Virus record (IMG/VR): IMGVR_UViG_3300024336_000001
Coordinates: 24,850-88,849 of that record
Source of the DNA: a virus
Length of the DNA: 64,000 nucleotides
Strand: one strand, 5' to 3'
This document shows, piece after piece, positions 41,001 to 51,100 of the stretch (positions within the stretch are counted from its first letter, which is position 1; the number at the start of each line of letters is the position of its first letter). The notes below the pieces were generated by a model. It had not been told where the DNA came from and did not search any database. It saw nothing but the letters and a program-made list of their open reading frames with translations. Made by a program: the position numbers and the translations under genes.

Positions 41001-43662
41001 GAATAATTTTATCGTTGCTGGATTTTATCTGGTTCCCAGATATTTCCCAGTTTGCAACAGCCCCGGAAGTAGCTGTGATTTTTCCGGTAAGAAAAACATT
41101 CTCAGACCACAAACCAAATCCAGTTGCGCCACTAATTCCGTTAATGTTTCCGATTCTAGCCCGGACCGATTCTGTGAAATCGCCAGTTCTTTCAATAATA
41201 TCTATATAAGGTAAGTTGGCGTATCCGCTTGCGACCAAAGACACCCTGGACTCTATTGAAACAACTGCCGTACCTTTATTCCAAGAAAAAGCTCCCCCAC
41301 TATCAAAGTTTCGGGTAACATTAATAAAATCTCCAATACCATCAGATCCCGTACCGGTCACTTTTAGCATCTCGTCTCTTGTGGCTCCGTCTTTCATTCT
41401 TAATCGGTCGCCAATAAAAAAGACGCTCTCTGTTACATATAATTTTGTTTGTGTGTTATCAATATCATCCAGCAAACTAGCCGCATCCGTAATCAAAAGC
41501 TGTCCGTTCGTTGCGTGGATCTGATCTTTTACAAATATTGATGTATGCAAACGACCTCTAACAACACAGTTTCTAAACTCTGAATCTCCGTTGCCATCAA
41601 TACGCCAACCACTTACCCCTGATGCGTAGTTAGTGCTTTCAATTCTTTCGTTAGCTCCATCAATAAGCACTGTGCCGCCAACGTTTATGCGCTTATTAGC
41701 CGAATCAAAAATCAGATTACTTCCTGGAGAAATTAGGGCATATGAAGAAATCACCCATCCGGCGATCTCGCCATAAGTTGATTTCAGCTCACCTTGCATC
41801 GTTACCGAAAACGGCGCAGAGGCTTTGACTGCATTTCCTAAATAAATACCATCTGAATTGTTGATCTTGATAACATTATTACTTGTTCCCAATGAAATCC
41901 TGGAATAAGTCCCATTAATCGTTAATCCGTTGCTGGTCAGTGTTGCATCTCCGGCAACAAAGGATCCTGTATCCGCTAAGGTTATTTTTTGTAATGACCC
42001 ATCTATTGTTATTCCTGTCCCAACAGTTATCGAACCCGATCCTGTTCCAATAATATCTATGGCCGTGCCAACATCTATCCTGGAAGCGGAGCCTGTAATT
42101 AAAATGTCTCCAGCCTTGATTGTCCCGCCGGAACTTGAATCAATATCAATGTTAGTAGAAAAGATTTTTGATGCGCTTAAAGACCATCCGGCAATTTGAC
42201 CTATCGTTGCTTGAATGGATCCGGCACTACCATTTAAAGTAACCCCAGCCCCAACAGTTATTGTGCCTCCACCCGCACCGGAAATGTTTATATCCGTGCC
42301 AACTAAAATAGATCCTGTGCCCGCCCCCAATAAATCAATCCCAGTGCCAACATCTATTGTTGAGTTCGAGCCTGTAATAGTTACTCCACCTGCGGTTATC
42401 ACGCCTCCGGCAGCAGAAGACAAAGAAACGCTTCCTGAAGAAAGCTCTGTTGCCCCAATGCTCCAGCCACCAATCAAACCTGAAACACTATTTAATTTTC
42501 CGTCCCGCTCAACATTAAATGGGGCAAGCAAAGGGTTTTCATGTCCTATCCAAAGCCGATGCGTTGCGTGTCCGGCATCCAAGGTCGCAATATTATTGCT
42601 AGTTCCAAGTTCAAGCCTGCCGGTAGATTTCAAAGATGCGTCCCCACCAGACAGTTCCGTTGCCCCTATTGTCCAACCTCCAATTTCCCCTACCTGTGAG
42701 TAAATTGTCCCTCTGACAGTTACATTATTAAATTCTGCGTTTCCATCTGCTTTTATCTGAAAACCGGAACTACCAGATTGATAGCCAACTGATTCTAAAG
42801 TTGATGGCGTAACTCTTATTTTCCCTACACGGGCATCGTTTCTTCCGAAATGAGAAAATTCCTCGCCTAGTGAGCTATAGAAAAAAACTCCGTTTGCGTT
42901 AAACTTGGCCAAAACATTTTGAGAAGGATCTTTGATTTTTACTTCCCTAGAATCCATTGCAAGGCTACCTTGGATATTTTCTATTGTTAAATTTTCGTGA
43001 AGCTTGATTACCCCAAAAATGTTCTCAGCAAAAAGCTCCTGCATCGTATTTTTCAGAGAAATAATTGTGTCATCGTCAAACTGATGGTTATTATCAAAAA
43101 GAGGGTCTGAAGACTGCACAATATAAGCGTTTATTCCGTTCCCATCTAAGTCTGCGTGATTTTGTATTTTGTTTGAATATGGCGACTGCTTATCAATTCT
43201 TGCTAAAACTAAAGCGTTTTGTGGTGGGGTTAAAGATATCTCAAGCAATCCAATAGTCGTTATGTATACATACATTGAGGTTGAGATATTTAAGTCCACA
43301 TCAAGCACTGTATCTGTCGCTAACTCAATTTTTTTGCCGGAAATATAGCCAAAACCTTTTTGGATCCTTATTTTATCGCTTATAGGGTTTGTCGAAATAA
43401 CAGCTAACCCCTGGACTACAATCCCACCAATTCCGTTTTGAATAAAATCTTGTAGCCGAAAAAGATAGTTGCTAATCTCATTAACTTTTTCCATCAAAAA
43501 CGCTGGCGTAGAGCTTGAAATACCGGCCAGGTTTGCCATATCCGAAGTTCCAGGGCTTAATAATCTATCTGCCAAAGCATTTGCTATAGATGAATCTGAA
43601 GTAACCTTTTTAATTAGATCCTCTAAAACATTATGTAGCGTTTGTGTTGTTATGGTTTTCAT
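38095..43662 (-). CDS. Repeat-rich tail protein with C-terminal beta-helix, 1855 aa
   Basis: The N-terminal part (1-270) looks like a tail-attachment domain. Residues about 330-1350 hold many units marked by IGGWSIGATELSSG, GWTITSSAL and related, typical of phage tail tip/fibre proteins. From about 1370 to 1850 a right-handed beta-helix runs (AINNAISYLGSAGGIVYLTS, then many N-x-I-x-N-N turns), as in pectate-lyase-like depolymerases and NosD-type proteins. No catalytic residues can be assigned. It overlaps the next gene by four bases. Probably a receptor-binding or polysaccharide-degrading tailspike. Confidence 0.88.
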   Translation of the reverse strand: MKTITTQTLHNVLEDLIKKVTSDSSIANALADRLLSPGTSDMANLAGISSSTPAFLMEKVNEISNYLFRLQDFIQNGIGGIVVQGLAVISTNPISDKIRIQKGFGYISGKKIELATDTVLDVDLNISTSMYVYITTIGLLEISLTPPQNALVLARIDKQSPYSNKIQNHADLDGNGINAYIVQSSDPLFDNNHQFDDDTIISLKNTMQELFAENIFGVIKLHENLTIENIQGSLAMDSREVKIKDPSQNVLAKFNANGVFFYSSLGEEFSHFGRNDARVGKIRVTPSTLESVGYQSGSSGFQIKADGNAEFNNVTVRGTIYSQVGEIGGWTIGATELSGGDASLKSTGRLELGTSNNIATLDAGHATHRLWIGHENPLLAPFNVERDGKLNSVSGLIGGWSIGATELSSGSVSLSSAAGGVITAGGVTITGSNSTIDVGTGIDLLGAGTGSILVGTDINISGAGGGTITVGAGVTLNGSAGSIQATIGQIAGWSLSASKIFSTNIDIDSSSGGTIKAGDILITGSASRIDVGTAIDIIGTGSGSITVGTGITIDGSLQKITLADTGSFVAGDATLTSNGLTINGTYSRISLGTSNNVIKINNSDGIYLGNAVKASAPFSVTMQGELKSTYGEIAGWVISSYALISPGSNLIFDSANKRINVGGTVLIDGANERIESTNYASGVSGWRIDGNGDSEFRNCVVRGRLHTSIFVKDQIHATNGQLLITDAASLLDDIDNTQTKLYVTESVFFIGDRLRMKDGATRDEMLKVTGTGSDGIGDFINVTRNFDSGGAFSWNKGTAVVSIESRVSLVASGYANLPYIDIIERTGDFTESVRARIGNINGISGATGFGLWSENVFLTGKITATSGAVANWEISGNQIKSSNDKIILDSSTEKITVDTIIIDGANNKIDVGSFIDIDGNAGGKIIVGSINDVYLDGATGKIIAKKGEVGGWIINSSGIVSDSGGTPIISILSGAAGTITITNGSSSQIILGKYDGSNYGLKAGDAVLNSSGLTISGTTSSVSLGTGNSIIKINNTDGLFLGNSLQALAPFSVTMAGVIKATSGTIGGWTLGATTLTGGNTELSSTGVVTVGVSNDVAKMSSVDGTYRLWVGHATSGSAPFRVNKNGNLIAENADITGQVKATSGYIGSVANGWSITSSALTNVGNGVIQTDGAANAGIKLDGSSFRGYDASSNERFKLGTDGAGFLGSSSTFSWSASGTVTLGGFTVNNSSLTAGSGATSVGVSASGTYAFYTGNATPSSAPFRVNFNGQLYASNAVITGDISCNTLTATASGNIAGWTITSSALTAGSGAKIRTSSSATVNGLVLDNTGLKGYGDSTQKFSLTAADGRVFAREADIGQRIVKVDASSSSGTAINNAISYLGSAGGIVYLTSGIHYINTTVSVGYNNITIKGAGPYQTELRASTTLSSVINVATYRDNVKIQDLAVDIYDSSYDASYCVYVGSNAKHIEIKNCVFKDATSVNVRCYNYDILKVIDCSFTVKSGSVGLQGDGGFIQDNGIVRDCVFFARTGGAGTGVYQFSSIKDCRFENLDVGVQTEGYDVHAVIDGNNFENCDYGVYCNTSSYRTTIVNNKLRSSNSSAIHLKNAQGNYVISNNHIWDGSGDYGIYIEDSRGGSITGNIIKGCSLSIGIYIDGGGDSYTNSVIISSNVITDCTVGTGIHCNMVTNSYDYYEEGAVISNNNIHNNTGGVGISILDDGAVVQGNLITDLARSGSVIGIDARTDEATITGNVIRELRGSTSNWGIDNYGNNAIVGNTIQINVSSSSNSYGIYNENWVTSSKGLCVNSNRIKVTNPGSGTGYAIGVNVTNGTVLCNSCYGSDSLGTISAGTTGLNDI

Positions 43663-46600
43663 GGGTAATACGCAAGCTCCATTGAATAGTTGCCATTATT
43701 GGAAACTACCGACTCTATAAAATAATTTCTGTCTATCTCAAACGAAGGCGAATATTGGTCAGTTAATCTAGCTGTTTGACCAACAAAGGCGTATGGGGCA
43801 AACACGTTTTCTATCCGAACCTTGTTATGGTTTTTATAATATTCGGCCAAAAGATCCCTAGCTTTCTTGTTTAGCTTTTCTTGAGTGGTTAGTATCTGCG
43901 ATATTCCACGTTGCTTATAAACTTTATCGCCAATTTCTTTGAGCAATGCGTTTGGATCCCTGACATATAGCCCTTCTTCTTCCCAGACATTTTCTTTAGC
44001 AATATAAGCTCCTTGATAATGTCCTTCAGAAAGCCCGAAAACTCCGGTAAATGTTGTGGCTGTTTTGCCCGTATAAGTAAATTTTTCCGTTCCCAAATAT
44101 GCGGTCCCGGACGAAGAAAAAAGCGAGGTGTCTTTTACTTGCAATGTTGATGGCGGAGAAGAAAACCCTGTCTCCAAAGTAGTAGTGGCCGACAATTTTG
44201 CATCGGCTTCAAATTCAACATCCTCAAATACATTAAAAGAAGCCAGAGATACCGGATAAGCAATTACCCGTCTTGCATATTCCACTGGCTCTACGTGATC
44301 TACAACTGCCCGGATCATACGACATTCAAACGAATCCCCAAGCTGATCTTTTGTTATGCTGATAGCATCCCCGGACTTTAAAGAAATATTCGTTGTTTCT
44401 TGAGAAATATTTGAAAAACGATCTATCAAAATAAGTGCGTATCGGTTTCTTCTGTGTGATGCTCCGGTTTCAGGGTCAGTTGTCCATTCATATCCAATGT
44501 CGTGCGTTTCAGACAAACCAGAAACCCCAGTAAAAGAATTGCTTGTTTTTCCTGTATAAGTAAAGGAGTCATCGCCAACAAAAGCCGTCCCGGATGAGGG
44601 GAAATTTGCTGTCTGCCCCCACTTTACTTTAAGGCTGGTAGAAGATGGCCCCGCATCGCTTATTAAAGTCGCAAATGCTGTTGAGTTTGAGCTTTGTAGC
44701 GTTAAAGCAAACTCGCAGTCCAGCGCAAACCCTGAGTCATAAGCTCTATGCGGATAAAATTTCCCTGCAATAATATCTATAGCCTGAACTTTAAGGTTCC
44801 TCTGAAAATCAATAATAAAAGCAGGCTGTCCAGCGATTGACGTTCTATTGAAAAATAAAAGCTGTGCCTCTGTTGCAGAATCGCCATCCTTTAAATTTTG
44901 AGGTTCATCTACTCTTGCTAAAGTTGACCTATATCTAAATGACGCTGTGATCTGACTATATATACCTAAAACCAATGAGCCGCCGCCACGATAATAATTA
45001 GTTTGAAAAGTATCTACTCCATCTGGAATATCGCCTATATTATGAAAAATTTGATAACTAAAAAGATCCCTATGAATCCAAAAATAGCACCCTTTCAAAT
45101 ACCAAGCGGGCTTCCCATTAATCTGCTGAGGCATTATTACCGAATAAGAAACATACGCTATCTTTCTTACAAACGACTTGATAAAAGTCCAATCGTAAAA
45201 ATATGCGTGATCTTCAGCCTGAAATACTCTACATATTTTTCTCCCCTCTGGATGGTATGGCGTAATTTGAAGCAAATCAAAAGAATGGATATCCATATTT
45301 GCTGTGTTTGCTTTAGTGATTACCAAGTCCGATAAAGAATTCATAACATTGCCGTCTACATCATAAAAAACAATACTCGTTTCACTGTTTGTTGGTGGAA
45401 TAATATTTTTATGCGGAATTCGAACGTGGTAATTTACTGTTTTTTCTTTAGGGTCCATCTTTACAATAAAATCCCATCCCCACTCTGTCTTTGTTATAGA
45501 CTCTAAAGAAACCGGCATCCTGGATTTTCTTACAATTTGATTCCCCAAAACCGCTCCATCTATTTTTAAAGTTGGAGTAACTGTTCTTTCATCCTCAACC
45601 CAGCTTGAGTAAATCATCATGGAATCTGTTGTCCATCTCCAAGCTTCGCTTTCCATCCGATAAATTGAGAAAGGATAATAGTCTGTCCGAAAATTCCCTC
45701 TTTCCGGTATCCTCAAAGGCTGGTCTGTTGCATAAGAATTAAAGGTTAACCCGTATTCATTAATATTTAATATATTAGTCGTTTCCTCCAGCATTACGTT
45801 TCTTGGATTATTATTTTTCCCTCGAAGAAAAACACGGCTATAAACTTCTTGATCTGTTACATATTGAATCTGCTTGTTGAGTTTGAGCTGATAATCTTCT
45901 TTACCGTCCGGCTTTTGGGCTAAAAATTTACCCCAAACCCTTGATGTCCCTTGAGTAAACAAAACATAGTTCGGCGGCAAGAGAGTAAGAAGGTCCCTTT
46001 TTATAGCTTCAAATCTATTTGCGTGTTTTGCTTTAGATAAGCGCAAATATGGAATCTCAATCCCTGTAGACTGAAGTGTTATGAAATTGTAATCTTTGTT
46101 TAGGGTAACGGATGTAGTTGACACAATTTGTGTGTCTACTAAGAGAACCCCCTGTCTTTCATCAAAGGTTTCAAAGCTGGCTCCGGGTATCGTGAAGTCC
46201 CCAGAGCTAATAGTATCGGTAACATTGTTATAGGTAGTCTTCCACGCTCTTGTTGTTATCCCATCCCCAATATCATAAAAAGCCTCTACCTTAGATCCTC
46301 TTAATAGTGCCGCCGAATGGCTGCCTGAAACATTCAAAAGCTTTGTCATTTCTATGCCGCCAATAGTAACGTCCGACTTGCCGTTATATTGAAAATCAAC
46401 GCTATCAATTTTAAATTTATATGTTGAGATGAATTTCCAGCTATCCGCACGAGGAATATATACCTCTGTATCAGAGGTTCCTTTTTTTACTAAAAGTTGA
46501 GAATTTAGATTTAAGGGCGTAGTAATCGGAATCAAACTATCCGTGCTTGTATCCTCTTCAGCACTTAAAGATGAGCTTAATTCGGCCAAAGTAAAAACGT

Positions 46601-47363
46601 CATTCCCAAAAGAATCTGGCTCAAGCATAATGTCTTTGATGATATCTTCTGCAAGTAAGCCTTTTTTGAAATAGTAATAGCTTGCCTTAACATCAAAATC
46701 CTCAACATTAATAACCTGATTTAAAGCAACCTGCCCGGATTTATATACAATTTCAAACCCGTCAGTTGTAGTTTTTGCAACATTTGAGCTGCCCTTTTCG
46801 GTAATTTGTACTGTAGGCGGTGGCAAGTTTGCCCAGGCTGCGTAATTGCCATCAAAAACTTGCGCCAAATGATCCCTTGGCTCTTCTAATGTGTTTGGGG
46901 TTAATAAATCATTTTCAATAAAATCTTTGTCCGGGCTTTCAAATACTTTCTCAATATCGGTTTCCTGGAGCTTAATTAATGAATCATAGCAGGTGATTTC
47001 AACTTCATTTCCCGAAGACTTTTTAACGGGATTAATCTGCTTTACTGTCCCGTAAAATCGCTCAAACTTAATTGATGAATATTCATCAAAATACTCTTTT
47101 ATAGTAAGTGTATAACCCCTCTTAATAATGGCAAATTCATTGTCTGGCGAAAAAGCCCCTGTTGTATTTTTTACAACTATTGTGGCTGTTGAAGATTGAA
47201 ATTTACGACTTAGACTAAATGAATAATTTTTTATGGAATTTAGGTACTGGGAATCATTTACTACATTGCCATCTAAGTCACGTATCTCAAAATAAACACT
47301 TTTGGTGACATTTTTTTTATTGATGATATTGTCAATAATCGCTTGCGATAACTTTTTTGGCAC
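43659..47363 (-). CDS. Tail hub / tip protein, 1234 aa
   Basis: Start is GTG at 47363 after GGGAAAG. The N-terminal 140 residues (FEIRDLDG, RKFQSSTATIVVKNT, FYGTVKQINP, then YDSLIKLQET) resemble the baseplate hub/tail protein opening seen in many siphophages. Two copies of a small beta module (FPSSGTAFVGDDSFTYTGKT and FSSSGTAYLGTEKFTYTGKT, each followed by a GV-x-GLSE-x-H segment) occur near residues 930 and 1080; a relative of it appears in the gene at 53976. It follows the tape measure and a small tail gene, the usual place of the hub. Confidence 0.8.
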   Translation of the reverse strand: MPKKLSQAIIDNIINKKNVTKSVYFEIRDLDGNVVNDSQYLNSIKNYSFSLSRKFQSSTATIVVKNTTGAFSPDNEFAIIKRGYTLTIKEYFDEYSSIKFERFYGTVKQINPVKKSSGNEVEITCYDSLIKLQETDIEKVFESPDKDFIENDLLTPNTLEEPRDHLAQVFDGNYAAWANLPPPTVQITEKGSSNVAKTTTDGFEIVYKSGQVALNQVINVEDFDVKASYYYFKKGLLAEDIIKDIMLEPDSFGNDVFTLAELSSSLSAEEDTSTDSLIPITTPLNLNSQLLVKKGTSDTEVYIPRADSWKFISTYKFKIDSVDFQYNGKSDVTIGGIEMTKLLNVSGSHSAALLRGSKVEAFYDIGDGITTRAWKTTYNNVTDTISSGDFTIPGASFETFDERQGVLLVDTQIVSTTSVTLNKDYNFITLQSTGIEIPYLRLSKAKHANRFEAIKRDLLTLLPPNYVLFTQGTSRVWGKFLAQKPDGKEDYQLKLNKQIQYVTDQEVYSRVFLRGKNNNPRNVMLEETTNILNINEYGLTFNSYATDQPLRIPERGNFRTDYYPFSIYRMESEAWRWTTDSMMIYSSWVEDERTVTPTLKIDGAVLGNQIVRKSRMPVSLESITKTEWGWDFIVKMDPKEKTVNYHVRIPHKNIIPPTNSETSIVFYDVDGNVMNSLSDLVITKANTANMDIHSFDLLQITPYHPEGRKICRVFQAEDHAYFYDWTFIKSFVRKIAYVSYSVIMPQQINGKPAWYLKGCYFWIHRDLFSYQIFHNIGDIPDGVDTFQTNYYRGGGSLVLGIYSQITASFRYRSTLARVDEPQNLKDGDSATEAQLLFFNRTSIAGQPAFIIDFQRNLKVQAIDIIAGKFYPHRAYDSGFALDCEFALTLQSSNSTAFATLISDAGPSSTSLKVKWGQTANFPSSGTAFVGDDSFTYTGKTSNSFTGVSGLSETHDIGYEWTTDPETGASHRRNRYALILIDRFSNISQETTNISLKSGDAISITKDQLGDSFECRMIRAVVDHVEPVEYARRVIAYPVSLASFNVFEDVEFEADAKLSATTTLETGFSSPPSTLQVKDTSLFSSSGTAYLGTEKFTYTGKTATTFTGVFGLSEGHYQGAYIAKENVWEEEGLYVRDPNALLKEIGDKVYKQRGISQILTTQEKLNKKARDLLAEYYKNHNKVRIENVFAPYAFVGQTARLTDQYSPSFEIDRNYFIESVVSNNGNYSMELAYYP

Positions 47364-47387
47364 TTTCCCATCCTTTTATGCTAAAAT
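47357..47387 (+). promoter_or_regulatory. Candidate promoter of the inserted rightward gene
   Basis: TTGGCA (47357-47362) and an extended -10 TGCTAAAAT (TAAAAT at 47382-47387) are spaced by 19 bases. Transcription would begin within a few bases of the ATG at 47395, giving a nearly leaderless message, which agrees with the lack of a ribosome site. Confidence 0.4.
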
Positions 47388-47394
47388 ATTTTTA

Positions 47395-47724
47395 ATGCTA
47401 AAACGTTTGTCTTTTATTATTTTCTTGTGTTGTCTAATAAATTTCTATTTAGTTTCTAGCCCAACTTTCGGGCAGGGGAAATACACAACAAAATTCCAGT
47501 TAATCGATGCTCCTCGTGAAGCAGGCGGCGGTTCACATTTCTCAAGACTTAAAGTCCCTGGTGGTTGGCTAGTTAAATATGAGTGTTGGGATGATTCTGC
47601 TAACCCTATGGTTTCCACCATGACCTTTTTACCTGACCCCAACAATGAATGGAAAGTTGAAAGCAAATTTTTAGATCGTGTCAAAAAACTTGAAAAAGAA
47701 AACGCTAAAAAACAAAAAAAGTAA
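47395..47724 (+). CDS. Exported small protein on opposite strand within tail genes (moron)
   Basis: The frame is open from 47302, but the signal peptide starts at the ATG at 47395 (MLKRLSFIIFLCCLINFYLV), so this start is used, giving 109 aa. The mature part has a GGGSHFSRLKVPGGWLVKYE core and a Lys-rich tail. It is the only rightward gene in the 37-kb leftward late block, placed exactly between two tail genes, as expected for a moron expressed in the lysogen. Function unknown; secretion is well supported. Confidence 0.75.
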   Translation: MLKRLSFIIFLCCLINFYLVSSPTFGQGKYTTKFQLIDAPREAGGGSHFSRLKVPGGWLVKYECWDDSANPMVSTMTFLPDPNNEWKVESKFLDRVKKLEKENAKKQKK

Positions 47725-47728
47725 TTCA

Positions 47729-48163
47729 TCATGATATTTGAAATGGTTGAAACATCGCTGTTATTTGATAAAGCTGTTCGTTTCCATCTCGACCAATAAC
47801 CCACTCTGCTACAACATCCCCGATAAGATACCCTTCAACACCAAAGCCCTCGCCAAAAAAATCTCCATCGTATGACTCGCCGCTATCCTTACATTCAACT
47901 TGTAATCCAGTGGCATTATTAATATAGTTTTGTAGTTTTTGTTTTAATTCCGTTCTGTTTTTAAACTGCCATATCCAGGTAATAGGGCTTTTCACAGCTT
48001 TTGTAGATGGCCGCTCCAAACAGTTATCTCCATCCGCAAGCTGTGTAACCACAGTATTGGACTTAACGACCTCCCTAAAATTACGATTTGGAGAAGGAAG
48101 CGTCCCGTCTGAGACAAAAGCTGCACCATTCCACGTATATACATTCCATAAAGTCTCTATCAT
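47729..48163 (-). CDS. Tail protein between tape measure and hub, 144 aa
   Basis: The ATG overlaps the tape-measure stop (ATGA). The opening WNVYTWNGAAFVSDGTLPSP and later VEGYLIGDVVAEWVIG are beta-rich. The place after the tape measure gene is that of a distal tail protein, though it is shorter than typical Dit proteins. No direct family match is recalled. Confidence 0.65.
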   Translation of the reverse strand: MIETLWNVYTWNGAAFVSDGTLPSPNRNFREVVKSNTVVTQLADGDNCLERPSTKAVKSPITWIWQFKNRTELKQKLQNYINNATGLQVECKDSGESYDGDFFGEGFGVEGYLIGDVVAEWVIGRDGNEQLYQITAMFQPFQIS

Positions 48164-51100
48164 GCCTGTGCGCCTCTAACCCCTTCCTCTGATAATGTTT
48201 GCAACACAGCCTCTCCAACACTTTGCGGTGTTATGTCGCCTTCTGCCGCAGAACCATTTAAAATAAAATCACCCTCAAAGATTACTCCTCCAGATGCAGG
48301 GCTTCTGTTTGCTGAAAAATAAAATGAGCTTTGGAGGGCATAGGCCGTAGAATCTTCACGTATCGCCGTGAGATTTCTATTGATATCCCTGAGAATAGTG
48401 TTTGATAAATCCAGCCTAAACGCCACGGCTGGAGCTTCTTCTTTTTCTTCCTCTTTTTTTCCACCAAATAAGCTTCCTAAAAAACCGCCAACAATTCCCC
48501 CAATTCCGGGCAAAATAGCATTACCTATCGCACCGCCCACGGCTCCCATAACTTGACTTGTCTGATCTCCACCTCTAGCGTTTGCCAAAGATGCTCCTGA
48601 CATAGCCCCGGAAAAAACATTACCTAATCCCTTCATAAAGTCAGACCCGCCCCCTGCCTGTGCGCCCTTACCTCCGCCTATAGAGATGTTGCCACCTCCA
48701 CCACCTTCCGGGAAACCAGGCATCCCCATTCCTTCCCGTCCAATTTGGGTTGCGGCCATTTTTCTCGCAACAATATCTCCAAGACTATTAAATAATGGAG
48801 GTAGGCTTGTTTGTAATTTAGTAACCAATAAATCCCCGCCTTTTCCTATCTGGGATTCAACCGTCATCCCGCCAATATCAAACACCCCTAACAACTGATC
48901 CATTAAGTTGTTAAACTGTTTTTCTAAAATAATTTTACCGATAGTATCTCCAACATTGTTTAACGCTTCATCCAGTCGCTTTGCGTTCATCAAGGAATCA
49001 AATAGGGATTGCTTTATTCCATCATTAATCTCTTGCGCCACATCATAGCTAATCTGAGTCAGCGCAAGCATTTCTTCTCTTTGAGCAGACAACAATGTTA
49101 CCCCTTGAGCCTCAAGGGTATTTTTTATTTGCGCCGCCTCATTGTTCCCGGCAGCAAGTTCATTTAAACGAGCTAAATATTCAACTTTTATTCTTGCCCT
49201 CTCTAACTCATTATCTCCTTGAATAACCGCCTGCTCTTGTAAAAACAAAAACTCTTCGGTCAATAATTTTCGTCTTTCTTCTATTGGGATTAGTTTTTCA
49301 CTGAGCACCACTGTCTCTTGAAGCTGCTGATTTAATTTAGCGATCTTTTCTTCTACCGCTTTATATTTTATATCCTGGGTATCTAGTGTTTCTTTGATGT
49401 TTTTTAATGCCGTAACTTCCTGCTCAATATATTTTATTTTTTCTTTTGCAATAACGCTGTTTTTTGAGCCATATGCCTTAAGAATACTTAATCGTTCTTT
49501 TCGCTCCATTTCTATAGCAGCTATTGTGTCTTTATCATTTTTTTTACGCATATCTACTTCTTTGCGAAGTCCTTGTAGCTTCTCATCGTTTAAAGCCTTT
49601 GCTAATTTCACCAAATCTTTTTTGGCATCTTCATCTGCGTACCCCATCGACAATATTTCTTTTTCTGTTTTTTTTCTGGCATCCTCCAAAGACAAAATAA
49701 TTCCATATTCATTTTTTAGCTTGTTTAGTATTTGCTGTACCTTAGTTTTTAAAACAACCTCATCCTTGGTATTTTTTATAGTTAAAGACTCAATTTGATA
49801 CCGATTTCTAAGCTCCCTCAATGAATCCTTTGTGAATTTTGCTATCTCTCTTTTCTTTTTCAGGCTATCATCTTCAATCTCAAGTAGAAGTTTATGTATA
49901 GCCAAAACCTCTTTTTCTGCGCCCACATGCTTAGATGTTTGATTTATAAGCGTTTGCAATAACGTCAGCCTGCGTTTGTTGATGTCTAAATTTTTTGTTA
50001 ATACAAATTTTTGTTCCGAAAGATGTTTAACTGTTGCTGCTCCAACTTTTTTGTTGGTCTGTGCTCTTTTGACAATCTCGGCAATAGCATCATTAACCTG
50101 CGATACCTTAACAAAGATATCTCCATTAACTTGCGCTGCAATCTGGCTCTGCTCTCTGAACTTAGCCATGCTCTCCATAGCTTCACGGATAGATTTTGGT
50201 AAAGCTCCTGGATCTATTTCTACCCCAAAAGCCCCTTTAATAGCCTTCGCTGTGTCGTTAGCCTCTCCCTTTAAAACAGATAAATATTTTTTTTGGACAT
50301 CGATCTGGTGCTTTAATTGATCCAACTTGCTCATATCCTTTTGTAAGGCCGGGCCAATAACGAAAACATCTGATTTCTGCCCACTTATCTCTTTTTCAAC
50401 CCTACGCCTAACCACCTTAGCTATTATTTCTAGCCTTCTTAGTTTTCTTTCTTCATTCTTGATGTTTTCCCCAGCTCTAAACTTAACCATTTTCCCGGCC
50501 AAAGGCTCTATCCCTTTGTTAAACGCCCCAGATAATTTAGATAAAAAGACAAAGGTGTTTTTTAATCCATTAGTAACTCCCAGGATGTCATTTAATAAAA
50601 CAAAGCTTTCACCTAAAGTATTTTTCCATCTAGTAAAAGCCCCCACCAACGTATCTGTTTGTATTTTCGCAAGAACCTCTGCCATATGCTTACTTTCTTC
50701 GGCTGACCTGCCAACGGCATCTTTATATCGCTCCATATTATTTACAATTTGAGCAACTGCACGAGCACCCCTGATACCAAAAGCTTCAATAAGTTCTTTA
50801 AATTCCTCTGTTGAAACCCCACCCTCTTTTATTTGCTCTGCAACCTGAGTAATCACTTCATTGAATTTCAAGGGTTTGGTTGGGTCAAAAGAGACATTAA
50901 ATGTAGTTTTTAATTTATCTGCGTTCTTAGCAAGCTGGATAGTGGCATTCATCAAGGCCGTACCCGCCCGTGTTCCTTTTAGCATACCGGTATTAAGGAA
51001 GCCCAAAGTACCAACAAGCTCATTAAAATCAACATCTAAAAGAGAAACTGCACTGGCCGCAATCCTAAACCCTGCCTCTAATTCAGAAAGCTCTATCTGC

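Noticed and set aside
39590-42703. Several long rightward open frames (for example 42215-42703 and 40346-40669) opposite the 1855-aa tail protein
   Set aside because: They are antisense to a repetitive coding sequence; low-complexity Pro/Val/Ser composition, no ribosome sites and no independent family signal.
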